A stretch of DNA of 45,994 bases from Methanobacteriota archaeon (GTDB lineage Archaea > Halobacteriota > Methanomicrobia > Methanomicrobiales > Methanoculleaceae): NCBI GenBank assembly GCA_023393455.1, contig JAEWLJ010000021.1, positions 1 through 45,994 on the forward strand. The letters are read 5' to 3'. How positions within the stretch are numbered: the first letter of the stretch is position 1; each line of letters begins with the position of its first letter. Of this stretch, positions 24,677 through 32,872 are shown piece after piece. The notes under the pieces are model-generated. The model made no database searches and was not told where the DNA came from. It saw only the letters and a program-made list of their open reading frames with translations. The position numbers were made by a program, and so were the translations under genes.

Positions 24677-25882
24677 ATGTACCGTCTTGTCTGCGTTCAT
24701 TGTGGTGCAACCTACTCACCGGACCAGATCATCTATACGTGCAACCGCTGCGGACACCTGCTGACCGTCGAATACGACATGGACGGCATCGACGTCTCAC
24801 AAAACGAATGGAACCGGCGCCCCCTCTCGGTCTGGCGCTACCGCGAACTCCTCCCGGTTCAGGGCGAACCGGTCTCCCTCCAGGAAGGAGGCACCCCGCT
24901 TTACCACTTAAAGAAGATCGGCAAAGAACTGGGTCTCTCTGAACTCTACGCAAAACACGAGGGGATGAATCCGACCGGTTCGTTCAAGGACCGCGGCATG
25001 ACCGTGGGTGTCAGCATGGCCTGCGAACTCGGGATGACGAGCGTCGCCTGCGCAAGCACCGGGAACACCTCCGCAAGCCTCGCGGCCTACGCGGCGAAGG
25101 CCGGCGTCCCCTGCGTCGTTCTCCTGCCCGCGGGGAAGGTTGCCCTAGGGAAGGTCGCCCAGGCGCTGATGCACGGCGCCCGGGTCATCTCCATCCGCGG
25201 TAACTTCGACCGGGCGCTCGAGATGGTACACGAACTCTGCATCAGCCACGGTCTCTATCTCCTGAACTCGGTCAACCCCTACCGGCTGGAAGGGCAGAAG
25301 ACGATCGGGTTCGAGGCGATCGACCAGCTCGGCGGAGAGGTGCCCGATCGGATAGTCCTTCCCGTCGGAAACGCGGGCAACATCTCCGCGGTCTACAAAG
25401 GGCTCCGGGAACTCGAATCTCTCGGGTTCATCGACCGGCTGCCGATGATGACCGGCATCCAGGCCGCCGGCTCCCAGCCGTTGGTGAAGGCGATAGAGCA
25501 GAACCTCGAGGTGCTGGCCCCGGAGGCCGCGCCCGAGACCATCGCGACCGCGATACGGATCGGCGCCCCGGTGAACGCAGAGAAGGCGCTCGTCGCCATC
25601 CGGGCGACCGGCGGGACGGCGGCATCCGTGACCGACGAGGAGATCCTTTCTATGCAGCGTGACCTCGCGCGCAAGGAGGGTATCGGGGTCGAGCCCGCCT
25701 CGGCAGCCTCGGTCGCCGGAATACGGAAACTTGCCGAACTCGGCCTGATCGATAAGGATGAGCGGATCGTCTGCGTGGTGACCGGTCATCTCTTGAAAGA
25801 TCCCGAAACTGTGGTGCGACAATGCGAGCCCCCCATAGAGATCGACGCGGACCTGCCCTCGCTGCTCTCTGCCTTGCGCTGA
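24677..25882 (+). CDS. thrC: Threonine synthase
   Basis: A 401-residue PLP enzyme that makes threonine from O-phosphohomoserine. It has an N-terminal zinc-ribbon-like segment with CVHC (residues 6-9) and CNRC (22-25), common in archaeal forms. The PLP lysine is Lys104 in NPTGSFKDRGMTV. ASTGNTSASLAAYAA and LPVGNAGNISA are the phosphate-binding and PLP-cradling motifs. A second neighbouring gene starts 61 bases before its stop. Confidence 0.95.
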   Translation: MYRLVCVHCGATYSPDQIIYTCNRCGHLLTVEYDMDGIDVSQNEWNRRPLSVWRYRELLPVQGEPVSLQEGGTPLYHLKKIGKELGLSELYAKHEGMNPTGSFKDRGMTVGVSMACELGMTSVACASTGNTSASLAAYAAKAGVPCVVLLPAGKVALGKVAQALMHGARVISIRGNFDRALEMVHELCISHGLYLLNSVNPYRLEGQKTIGFEAIDQLGGEVPDRIVLPVGNAGNISAVYKGLRELESLGFIDRLPMMTGIQAAGSQPLVKAIEQNLEVLAPEAAPETIATAIRIGAPVNAEKALVAIRATGGTAASVTDEEILSMQRDLARKEGIGVEPASAASVAGIRKLAELGLIDKDERIVCVVTGHLLKDPETVVRQCEPPIEIDADLPSLLSALR

Positions 25883-26433
25883 TCCTGATCGCCGCCCCGG
25901 CGGCGGCACAGGAGGCCGTCGTCCGGGTGCTCCCCGACGGCACCGCCTACGAGGCCTCGATCACGGTCACGGGGAGCGAGCACACCCTGTGGACGCCGGG
26001 AATGCTCGGGGAACGGGTCCCGCTCCAGGTCGAGGACCTCGAGGTGCTCGGGTCCGCAGGCCCGGTCGAGCACCGGGAAGAGGGGAGGGGCGTCATCACC
26101 TTCCCGGAGGGGAACTACACGGTCACCTACCGGGCTCCCGTGAGGGATAACCACCTTGTCGTGGCCTTCGACACGCCGTATGCCGTGACCGTCGACCTGC
26201 CCGCGGGCTTCGACGTCAGAAACCCGCTCATCGGCATGGTCAGCCCCGGCGCCGAGATCTCCGCCGGACCGAACGGCACCACGGAGATCGCCTGGGACCG
26301 GATTGCAGTCGTCGAGGCCCGCTTCTACACACCGGAGCAGGTGATCCTCCTCACCACCTTCGGCACCGTATGGCTCGCGGTCGCGCTCGTCCTGATCCTC
26401 CCCATCCTCATCTCGCGGAGACGGGGCGGATGA
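25822..26433 (+). CDS. Secreted/membrane-anchored protein (hypothetical)
   Basis: A 203-residue protein with a basic n-region and a hydrophobic signal segment (ALAALCLALILIAAPAAAQ), an extracellular beta-rich domain, and a C-terminal membrane helix (about 173-196) followed by RRRGG. Function is unknown. The start at 25822 overlaps threonine synthase by 61 bases, unusually long, but later starts would remove the signal peptide; GGTG sits 5 bases upstream. The next gene overlaps its stop as ATGA. Topology suggests an outside-facing anchored domain. Confidence 0.78.
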   Translation: MRAPHRDRRGPALAALCLALILIAAPAAAQEAVVRVLPDGTAYEASITVTGSEHTLWTPGMLGERVPLQVEDLEVLGSAGPVEHREEGRGVITFPEGNYTVTYRAPVRDNHLVVAFDTPYAVTVDLPAGFDVRNPLIGMVSPGAEISAGPNGTTEIAWDRIAVVEARFYTPEQVILLTTFGTVWLAVALVLILPILISRRRGG

Positions 26434-27005
26434 TCGAGATCGTCGCCGCATCGTTCCTGATCGGGTTCTCCGGGGCCGCCTCGCCCGGCCCCATGACCGC
26501 TTCGGTCCTCGGCCTCGGGGCGCGGCCGCCCGGGCGGTTCGTCGCAGGGCTGATCGCGGGGCACGGCATCCCCGAGGCCGCCATGGTTGCGGCCATAGCC
26601 TTCGGCGTGCGCGACATCCCACACATTAACCTCGTCGCCCTTCTCGGCTCGGGCATCCTGATCGCGTTAGGCACCATGCAACTCCTCCGTGCGGGAGAGA
26701 ACGTCGCCGTGAAGGAGGAGACCCGGGCGCCGGTTGCCCTCGGGCTCGCATGCACCCTCGGCAACCCCTACTGGTGGGTCTGGTGGCTCACGTTCGGCGT
26801 CGGATTCCTCGCGCTCCACCCGGCGTTCGTCGAGTTCTACGTCGGGCATATCGGCGCGGACATCGTCTTTCTCGGGCTCCTCGCCGTTGCAGTCTCACGC
26901 GGAGCGAACGTTCTCGGCTCCCATTACAAAAAAGTGGTGCAGGCGAGCGGACTCGCCATGGTGCTCTTCGGATTGTACTTTATTCTGACGATTCTTTTCG
27001 CTTGA
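26430..27005 (+). CDS. LysE-type amino acid exporter family protein
   Basis: A 191-residue membrane protein with six helices of the LysE superfamily. GFSGAASPGPMTASVLGLGA matches the family's N-terminal SPGP motif and GNPYWWVWWLTFG the conserved GNP region. LysE-type proteins export amino acids or other small solutes; the position behind threonine synthase hints at threonine, but only by context. The ATG overlaps the preceding stop as ATGA; an upstream start would add a basic, unlikely N-terminus. The 3' end overlaps the convergent porB gene by 26 bases. Confidence 0.82.
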   Translation: MIEIVAASFLIGFSGAASPGPMTASVLGLGARPPGRFVAGLIAGHGIPEAAMVAAIAFGVRDIPHINLVALLGSGILIALGTMQLLRAGENVAVKEETRAPVALGLACTLGNPYWWVWWLTFGVGFLALHPAFVEFYVGHIGADIVFLGLLAVAVSRGANVLGSHYKKVVQASGLAMVLFGLYFILTILFA

Positions 27006-27903
27006 TGTCGATCCCGAACCGCTCAGCGTTTGCGTCGGCGATCCCCTGGATCTGCGCGATCACGTCGTCCCGGCGGGCAGGCTTGAAGAGGTGTCGGTAG
27101 CGCTTCTGTTTGGAGAGATACTCCTCGACGGGCTTGCGCATCACCTTCTTCGCCTTCTCGACCCGGCCGTCGACCATCTCGTAGTTCACCCAGAGACCGG
27201 TCTCGATGGCGAGTTTGGCCATGTTAAGCGTCTCGCCGGACTCAAAGCCCCATCCCGTGCAGCAGGGGGTGTGCACCTGGATATAGCAGGGGCCGGGGGT
27301 GTTGATCGCCCGTTCGACCTTCTTTACGAAGTCGTTCGGGTAGGCGATCGAGGCGGTTGCGACGTAGGGCGCACCGTGAGCCGCAAGGATCGCGGGCATG
27401 TCCTTCTTCGGGCGAGGGTTGCCGAGCGAGCACGCCCCGGCAGGGCTCGTGGTGGTGCTCGCGCCGTAGGGTGTCGCCCCCGACCGCTGGATGCCCGTGT
27501 TCATGTAGGCCTCGTTGTCGTAGCAGATGTAGGTGATGTCGTGGCCCCGCTCGAAGGCGCCGCTGATGCAGAGCATCCCGATATCGAGCGTTGACCCGTC
27601 TCCACCGATACAGACGACCTTCTCGGTCCGTCCCTGCCGCTTCAGTGATGCTTCGATGCCTGATGCAACCGCCGCACAGTTCTCGAAGAGCGAGTGGATC
27701 CAGGGGACCCCCCACGCGGTCTCCGGGTAGGGCGTGGAGAAGACCTCCATGCATCCCGTGGCGGCGGCGATGATGACGTTCTCTCCGGTCGCCTTGAGGA
27801 GGAGCCGGGCCGCAAGCGCCGGGCCGCACCCTCCGCACGCCCGGTGCCCGGCCGAGAAGAGTTCGCATCCCTGCTCTACGCAACCCTGTCCTGCTTCAGC
27901 CAT
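26980..27903 (-). CDS. porB: Pyruvate:ferredoxin oxidoreductase, beta subunit
   Basis: A 307-residue TPP-binding subunit. CGGCGPALAARLLL near the start has the cysteines that ligate the catalytic [4Fe-4S] cluster with a later cysteine; GGDGSTLDIGM and the following CYDNEAYMNTGIQ form the TPP/Mg site. The enzyme converts acetyl-CoA and CO2 to pyruvate (or the reverse) with ferredoxin, the anabolic entry to central carbon in methanogens. It is the last gene of porCDAB, starting directly at the porA stop. Confidence 0.95.
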   Translation of the reverse strand: MAEAGQGCVEQGCELFSAGHRACGGCGPALAARLLLKATGENVIIAAATGCMEVFSTPYPETAWGVPWIHSLFENCAAVASGIEASLKRQGRTEKVVCIGGDGSTLDIGMLCISGAFERGHDITYICYDNEAYMNTGIQRSGATPYGASTTTSPAGACSLGNPRPKKDMPAILAAHGAPYVATASIAYPNDFVKKVERAINTPGPCYIQVHTPCCTGWGFESGETLNMAKLAIETGLWVNYEMVDGRVEKAKKVMRKPVEEYLSKQKRYRHLFKPARRDDVIAQIQGIADANAERFGIDIKRKESSE

Positions 27904-29058
27904 CTAGAGCACCTCCGTCCGTAGTCCATAAAACATGTCTCCTTCTCCCTTCTCGGCGAGGTCGACGACCGCGGCGATGTCACGCTTCCGAACATCGCGC
28001 CCGCCGAGGGCGATGATGTAGTCATACACGGATATGCCGGAACCCTGGAGCGCCGCCTTCACCTCGGTGCCGACCGCCCCACCGCTGCCGAGCGATATGT
28101 TCTTGTCGAGCACTGCCACCGTCGAGACGCCCTTCAAGGCATCTGCAATCTCCTGAGTGGGGAAGGGCCGGAACATCCGGATGTTCAAGAGCCCCACCTT
28201 CCGTCCGGCCGCGCGCATCTCGTCGATGGCGTCCTTTGCGGTGCCGGAGATGGAGCCCATCGCGACAAGCGCGGTATCGGCGTCCTCGAGGCGATACTCC
28301 TCTGCGGGAGCGGAGTAGTCCCTGCCGAACTGCTCGCTGAACTCGCGCCCGGCCCTGACGAACGCATCTTTGGCGCGATACTGCGCCTGGTTGATCTCAT
28401 AACGGAACTCGGTGTAGTACTCGGGCGTCGCATACATCCCGAAACTCAACGGGTTTGCCGCGTCCAGCCGCTGGTAGGGATTAAAGGCCGGCAGATAGGC
28501 GTCCACCTCCTCCTGCGTCGGGAGGGAGACCGGCTCGTAGGTGTGCGAGAGGATGAACCCGTCGAAACAGACGAATGCCGGGAGGAGGACGTCGTGGTCT
28601 TCACAGACCTTATAGGCGATCATGTGGAGATCGGCGGTCTCCTGGTTGTCCTGTGCGTAGAACTGCAGCCACCCGGAGTCACGCAGCGATATCGAGTCCT
28701 GCTGGTCGTTCCAGATCGAGAGCGGCGCGCCGAGGGAGCGGTTCGCGATCGTCATCACGATCGGCTGGCGCATCCCGGCCGCGTTGAAGCAGACCTCGAA
28801 CATCAGGGCAAGCCCCTGGGATGTCGTTGCCGAGTAGACCCGGGAACCCGCCGCGCTCGCGCCGAGGCAGGCGGAGAGGGCCGAGAACTCGCTCTCGACC
28901 GTGATATATTCGGCATCGATCTCGCAATTCGCCACCATCTGGGCGAGGTCCTCGACGATGTGAGTCTGCGGCGTGATCGGATAGGCTGAGATCACCTGCG
29001 GACGGCAGCGCTTTACGATCTCGGCAACCGCATGCGACCCTTCCATAAACTCCAGCAT
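27904..29058 (-). CDS. porA: Pyruvate:ferredoxin oxidoreductase, alpha subunit
   Basis: A 384-residue subunit of the 2-oxoacid:ferredoxin oxidoreductase. ISAYPITPQTHIVEDLAQMV is the conserved pyrimidine-domain motif; the segment ESEFSALSACLGASAAGSR and TSQGLALMFE are typical PorA sequences. The open frame extends upstream to 29220, but that part is Arg-rich shadow of porD; the ATG at 29058 overlaps the porD stop as TAATG. Length then fits PorA. The CoA-binding domain is C-terminal. Confidence 0.95.
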   Translation of the reverse strand: MLEFMEGSHAVAEIVKRCRPQVISAYPITPQTHIVEDLAQMVANCEIDAEYITVESEFSALSACLGASAAGSRVYSATTSQGLALMFEVCFNAAGMRQPIVMTIANRSLGAPLSIWNDQQDSISLRDSGWLQFYAQDNQETADLHMIAYKVCEDHDVLLPAFVCFDGFILSHTYEPVSLPTQEEVDAYLPAFNPYQRLDAANPLSFGMYATPEYYTEFRYEINQAQYRAKDAFVRAGREFSEQFGRDYSAPAEEYRLEDADTALVAMGSISGTAKDAIDEMRAAGRKVGLLNIRMFRPFPTQEIADALKGVSTVAVLDKNISLGSGGAVGTEVKAALQGSGISVYDYIIALGGRDVRKRDIAAVVDLAEKGEGDMFYGLRTEVL

Positions 29059-29318
29059 TATTTCTCCTCCTTCTCCATCCGGATCGATTTCTTCGGGCAG
29101 ACTTCCTCGCAGATCCCGCAGCCCTTGCAGTAGTCGAGGTCGGGCTCGAACGTGCCCTCTTCGGTCTCGCGGACGCACCCTTCCGGACAGACCGTGGCGC
29201 ACATGCCGCACTTTGAGCACGTCTCGGGGTCAAAGACTGGTTTGAAGACCCGCCAGGCGCCCGTCTTATTGTCAAGCGCTCTCCCCGGCGGCGCGACGCA
29301 GCCGATTCGCAGTGCCAT
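29058..29318 (-). CDS. porD: Pyruvate:ferredoxin oxidoreductase, delta (ferredoxin) subunit
   Basis: An 86-residue 2x[4Fe-4S] ferredoxin subunit. The clusters are ligated by CSKCGMCATVCPEGC and CKGCGICEEVCPKKS. It carries electrons between the TPP/Fe-S centre of PorB and external ferredoxin. It abuts porC with a one-base overlap and porA with TAATG, so all four subunits are translationally coupled. Confidence 0.95.
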   Translation of the reverse strand: MALRIGCVAPPGRALDNKTGAWRVFKPVFDPETCSKCGMCATVCPEGCVRETEEGTFEPDLDYCKGCGICEEVCPKKSIRMEKEEK

Positions 29319-29863
29319 TACGCGCCACCCCCGACCAGATTGTATGCGCGCTCTGCTGCCTTGACGTTCTTATCCGCCATGCTCCCGGAGAACCGGGAGC
29401 GCAGTGCATGTTCGAGCGCATCAAGTTTGATCTCGCCGGTGGCTGCGGCGAACGCGCCCATCAGGGTTGTATTGGTGATGGGCAAGCCCAGCTCTTCGAG
29501 CGCGATGGTAGTCGCATCGACGGCGTAGATCTTCACGCCCTCCGGGACCCGGGCATCGAAGTCGGGCTTCTCGGTGTTGACGATGGCGATGCCGCCTGCA
29601 GTCATGCCGTTGAAGACGTCCACATCCCCGATCAGGGTCGGGTCCTGTACGATGATGTAGTCCGGCTCGTACACCTGGCTGCGCAGCCGGATCTTCTCAT
29701 CACTGAACCGGACGAACGCCTGAACCGGGGCACCCCGACGCTCCACGCCGAAGGCCGGGAATGCCTGGGAAAAGACACCTCCCTCGAATGCAGCGTAAGC
29801 AATGAGTTCGGCGGCGGTCACGGAACCCTGACCACCCCTGCCGTGAATGCGTAACTCTCTCAA
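29318..29863 (-). CDS. porC: Pyruvate:ferredoxin oxidoreductase, gamma subunit
   Basis: A 181-residue gamma subunit; the N-terminal IHGRGGQGSVTAAELIAYAA is the family's signature. The first gene of porCDAB. The start is TTG at 29863, preceded by AGGGGG; no ATG fits upstream of the conserved motif. A strong TATA box lies about 30-40 bases further up. The C-terminus (ALRSRFSGSMADKNVKAAERA) is normal. Confidence 0.94.
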   Translation of the reverse strand: MRELRIHGRGGQGSVTAAELIAYAAFEGGVFSQAFPAFGVERRGAPVQAFVRFSDEKIRLRSQVYEPDYIIVQDPTLIGDVDVFNGMTAGGIAIVNTEKPDFDARVPEGVKIYAVDATTIALEELGLPITNTTLMGAFAAATGEIKLDALEHALRSRFSGSMADKNVKAAERAYNLVGGGA

Positions 29864-29891
29864 ACAAAAACCCCCTTTAAATCTTAACGAT

Positions 29892-29906
29892 TAATAATAT
29901 AAATAC
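29892..29906 (-). promoter_or_regulatory. TATA box of the porCDAB operon
   Basis: The minus strand reads TATTTATATTATTAA, one of the most A/T-rich spots in this part of the window. The predicted start is near 29872, giving a short leader with AGGGGG before the TTG start. Confidence 0.6.
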
Positions 29907-30002
29907 CCGGCACTCAACAGGGCGGGCCGCAACATCTGTTGCCCCGCGAGAGGTGATAATTTTTGCCGGTCCCATGAGGAGAGGAAAGTCGGAGACTCTC
30001 GC

Positions 30003-30620
30003 TCACTGGACATTCGCGAGACGACTCCTGAGATCCTCGGCGGTGCAGTGCCGCACTTCCATAAGGGCCGAGACGATCGCGTCCGAAAAAACCAGCGCTA
30101 CGGTCTCGAAGAGTGTCCCGAGCGGGGCGAACGACCCAGAGACCGATCGGTACTGCCCGGTGAGCTGACGGATCTCGAAGTCCTGTGGGATATCCGCATC
30201 TTTCAACCGGTTGTTCCCGATCTCGACGATGCAATTGGCCATGCGGCCGATACGCGAGTCGGCAGTCGAGGTGACGAGACAGATCTTCCCCCCGATCTCC
30301 CGGGCGGTCTCGCACGCATCCACGACCGACCGGGTCTCTCCCGAACCCGAGAACGCAACGAGAACGTCTTCCGGGCCGAATGCGGGCGTGATCGTCTCGC
30401 CGATGACGTAACTCTCGAACCCGAGATGCATCAGCCGCTGGGCAAACGCCCGTGCGACAAGGCCGGAGCGTCCGGCCCCGGCGAGATAGATTCGCTTTGC
30501 ACTGAGGAGTTCTTCGAGAAATCGGCCGGCATTTACCTGATCCACCGTGCGCGCCGTCTCTTCGAGGCGCGACGTCATCAGGAGCATGAGTTCGGCGATA
30601 CTGGGGCATTCTGGCTGCAT
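30003..30620 (-). CDS. hxlB: 6-phospho-3-hexuloisomerase (SIS domain)
   Basis: A 205-residue single SIS-domain enzyme that interconverts 6-phospho-3-hexulose and fructose 6-phosphate. AGAGRSGLVARAFAQRLMHLGF and VAFSGSGETRSVV are the sugar-phosphate motifs, and the length fits stand-alone archaeal PHI. In archaea it usually works with 3-hexulose-6-phosphate synthase in ribulose monophosphate-based pentose supply. The partner is not next to it here. A TATA-like box at 30649-30658 (GATAATATAC on the minus strand) predicts a leader of about 8 bases. Confidence 0.9.
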   Translation of the reverse strand: MQPECPSIAELMLLMTSRLEETARTVDQVNAGRFLEELLSAKRIYLAGAGRSGLVARAFAQRLMHLGFESYVIGETITPAFGPEDVLVAFSGSGETRSVVDACETAREIGGKICLVTSTADSRIGRMANCIVEIGNNRLKDADIPQDFEIRQLTGQYRSVSGSFAPLGTLFETVALVFSDAIVSALMEVRHCTAEDLRSRLANVQ

Positions 30621-30648
30621 GGTTCCGGCTTCTCCACTCTTCAGTCCT

Positions 30649-30658
30649 GTATATTATC
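30649..30658 (-). promoter_or_regulatory. TATA box of hxlB
   Basis: The minus strand reads GAGATAATAT just upstream of the gene, placed to start transcription about 8 bases before the ATG at 30620. Confidence 0.45.
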
Positions 30659-30716
30659 TCACGTCACTTAAAAGAGTAGGAAACAGGAGGTTCTGTCTCT
30701 GCCATCCCGGAGCGGG

Positions 30717-31589
30717 TTACCGCTCAACCGCGAGCCCGAGGATATCGGTTGCTCCGGTGAAGACATCGCGGGCGATCCGGGCAAGCCCCCGGGCCGCACA
30801 CCACTCGTCGTAGATGGTGACGTCACAGGAGAGGAGTTCCTTCACCCGCGGCGCGATGGCAGGCGCCATGGAGCCGGCGAGGGCAACGTTCGCGCCGGGG
30901 TTGAGGAGAAGCATCGAGGCGCACTCCATCGCGGCAAACATAGCCATCGTCTCCACCCTGAGATCGGGGGAGATAGTATGGTCCACGCCTGCGTGAAGAA
31001 AAGCGTCGTTCGCCGTCGACTCGCCCCGGTCGATCCGGCGGATGGCGTCCACGTCGAGAGCACCGTGCTGGGTGCCGGGCGCAAAGACGCAGGCATCGAA
31101 CGCGCCGGTGATCCTTCCAGCGGTCACGAGAAGGGTGACGGTGTTCGAACTCGCGTCGCAGACCACGACGTCGTCCCCGAGGTCGCGTGAGATCTCATAC
31201 AGGATCCCGATCTTCTCGGGGCTCGCCTGGTGGGAGTAGGCCTTGAACCGCGGATCGGTCGGGGATCCACGGTGCAGCCCGGGGATGACGACGGCGGGAA
31301 GACCGCTTGCCCGGATCTCGTCGTAGACCCGGGTGCCGCCGCCAATGTGCTTGCCGGCACCCTCCCGGGAGACGACGCCGCGGTCCCGGACCTCCCTGAT
31401 ATCGGTGATGGCCGGGATACCATCGCCCATCGAGTAGCAGACGGCGATACCCTCGATCTCATCGAGCGGAGAAAGGCGAGTTAGATCGCCGGCCGAGAAC
31501 TGCCTGGCCTCTTCGCGGGAGATCTTGAACTCCTCCTCTCCGGTGGAGAAGCGCATCGCGGTGGTGCCGTGGTCGATGCCGATGAACAT
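30717..31589 (-). CDS. Methanogenesis marker protein 12
   Basis: A 290-residue protein of the methanogenesis marker 12 family (TIGR03281), found in essentially all methanogens and of unknown function. The N-terminal MFIGIDHGTTAMRF is an ASKHA-type phosphate loop (sugar kinase/actin fold), and VCDASSNTVTLLVTAGRITG and VALAGSMAP are the second and third phosphate/adenosine motifs of that fold. The ATG follows GAGGT at about 8 bases. DUF368 is the gene 67 bases upstream on the same strand. The family call is firm. Confidence 0.9.
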   Translation of the reverse strand: MFIGIDHGTTAMRFSTGEEEFKISREEARQFSAGDLTRLSPLDEIEGIAVCYSMGDGIPAITDIREVRDRGVVSREGAGKHIGGGTRVYDEIRASGLPAVVIPGLHRGSPTDPRFKAYSHQASPEKIGILYEISRDLGDDVVVCDASSNTVTLLVTAGRITGAFDACVFAPGTQHGALDVDAIRRIDRGESTANDAFLHAGVDHTISPDLRVETMAMFAAMECASMLLLNPGANVALAGSMAPAIAPRVKELLSCDVTIYDEWCAARGLARIARDVFTGATDILGLAVER

Positions 31590-31656
31590 GATAGGTACCT
31601 CGTTGCCTTCCAGGTGGAAGTAAGGTTTCGGATCGCCCCCTGAAACAAGGTGAGGA

Positions 31657-32529
31657 TCAGGCCGTGCCGACCAGGTAACGCCTCTTCACGTACTCGAACG
31701 CGCCAACGACGGCGAGGCCGATGAGGAAGAAGACCCAGCCGCCTGCGACCATATCCCCGGCCGCGGACCCCGTCTCCCAGAGTGTCCTCGACGAGCCGAG
31801 CATCAGGCCGGTGAGCAGGGCAAGCATCGCCGCGTGGTGGGTCGCGAGGAGGTACTTGAGAGCCTTCGTGAAGAGGAGAATTCCCGTAACCCCGCCGGCG
31901 ATGTAGGCGACGATCTCGGGAAGGGAGAAGGCCCGGAGTGCCGCGAGCATGAACTCGTACTGGTTGAGGACGAGGGTTATGTAGGCTCCCGATATCCCGG
32001 GAAGGATCATGGCGCAGAGTGCCACCATCCCGGTGAGGAAGATGATCGGGAGGGAATGACCGAGATCGAACTGCCCGAGGCTCCCGATGAGGTAGCCGCC
32101 GACGGCCCCGACGGCGAGGTAGGCGACGGTGACCACGTTCGGGGAACGGATCTCAAGAAATATAGCGACCGCAGAAGCAATGATGAGACCGAGGAAGAAG
32201 GAATAGGTCGCGACCGTGTGGTCGGTGAGGAGGGTGAGGATCACCCCGGACATCAGGAGGAACGCGGTGCCGATACCGGCGAGAAGGACGAAGAGGAACG
32301 GAATATCGATCTTCTCGATGTCCCCCCGAAGCGACGCAAAATCGCCCCGGATGAGATGCTTTATCGAGGCCGGATCGATGCTGCCGATGGCTCCGATCAA
32401 CCGTTCATAGATCCCGGTGATGAGGGCGATCGTTCCCCCCGAGACGCCGGGGATGATGTCGCAGGCCCCCATCACGAGACCGCGCAGATAGATCCCGGCG
32501 TATTCCCGGAGATCCGGACGCGAACTCAT
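31657..32529 (-). CDS. DUF368 polyprenyl-phosphate transporter family protein
   Basis: A 290-residue protein with about eight or nine helices of the DUF368 family. GACDIIPGVSGGTIALITGIYERLI at the start and ILPGISGAYITLVLNQYEFML in the second half are the two family motifs. Bacterial members (PopT) were shown to recycle undecaprenyl phosphate across the membrane. In an archaeon the natural cargo would be dolichyl phosphate freed by surface glycosylation, which fits the glycosylation genes of this window; that part is inference. Confidence 0.88.
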   Translation of the reverse strand: MSSRPDLREYAGIYLRGLVMGACDIIPGVSGGTIALITGIYERLIGAIGSIDPASIKHLIRGDFASLRGDIEKIDIPFLFVLLAGIGTAFLLMSGVILTLLTDHTVATYSFFLGLIIASAVAIFLEIRSPNVVTVAYLAVGAVGGYLIGSLGQFDLGHSLPIIFLTGMVALCAMILPGISGAYITLVLNQYEFMLAALRAFSLPEIVAYIAGGVTGILLFTKALKYLLATHHAAMLALLTGLMLGSSRTLWETGSAAGDMVAGGWVFFLIGLAVVGAFEYVKRRYLVGTA

Positions 32530-32872
32530 TGCCCGGCTCCCCCGCGTACTTCATCGCGGTGCCTGGAGGACGCCTGAACGTTGATGCCAGCCGTGGGCCG
32601 GCCGGCCCTATCACAGATGCATACCACCCTCACTTCGACTGCTCCTTGATCGATCTCCGTCAATAGCACCCATGACGAATAAGGCTCAATCCCGGGTGCC
32701 GATCTCTAAAATGGCCCCCATGCAGGTATTAACTTTTCCTTCTGCCGCAGGAGACCGCCACAGAGAAGTGGGCCGCGGAGTGGTGAGAGATCATCTCACT
32801 GCTCCCCTGTCCAGAGGACACCGGGAGCGTCGCCTATCCAGTAACCCTATAGCGTCGGAGGGATACTAATCT
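32530..32872. other. Intergenic region between divergent DUF368 and epimerase genes
   Basis: 343 bases with two divergent promoters expected. A/T-rich spots such as CCTTATTCG (minus strand, about 32676-32684) and GGTATTAAC (plus, about 32725-32733) could be TATA boxes, but neither is strong. No coding frame or repeat is seen. The right end carries the epimerase ribosome site GGAGGGA. Confidence 0.4.

Noticed and set aside
29918..29950. GC-rich hairpin (GCAAC-ATCT-GTTGC with flanking GCGGG/CCCGC) between hxlB and porC as a terminator
   Set aside because: No T-run follows on the minus strand, so it does not meet the archaeal terminator pattern; it may be structural only.
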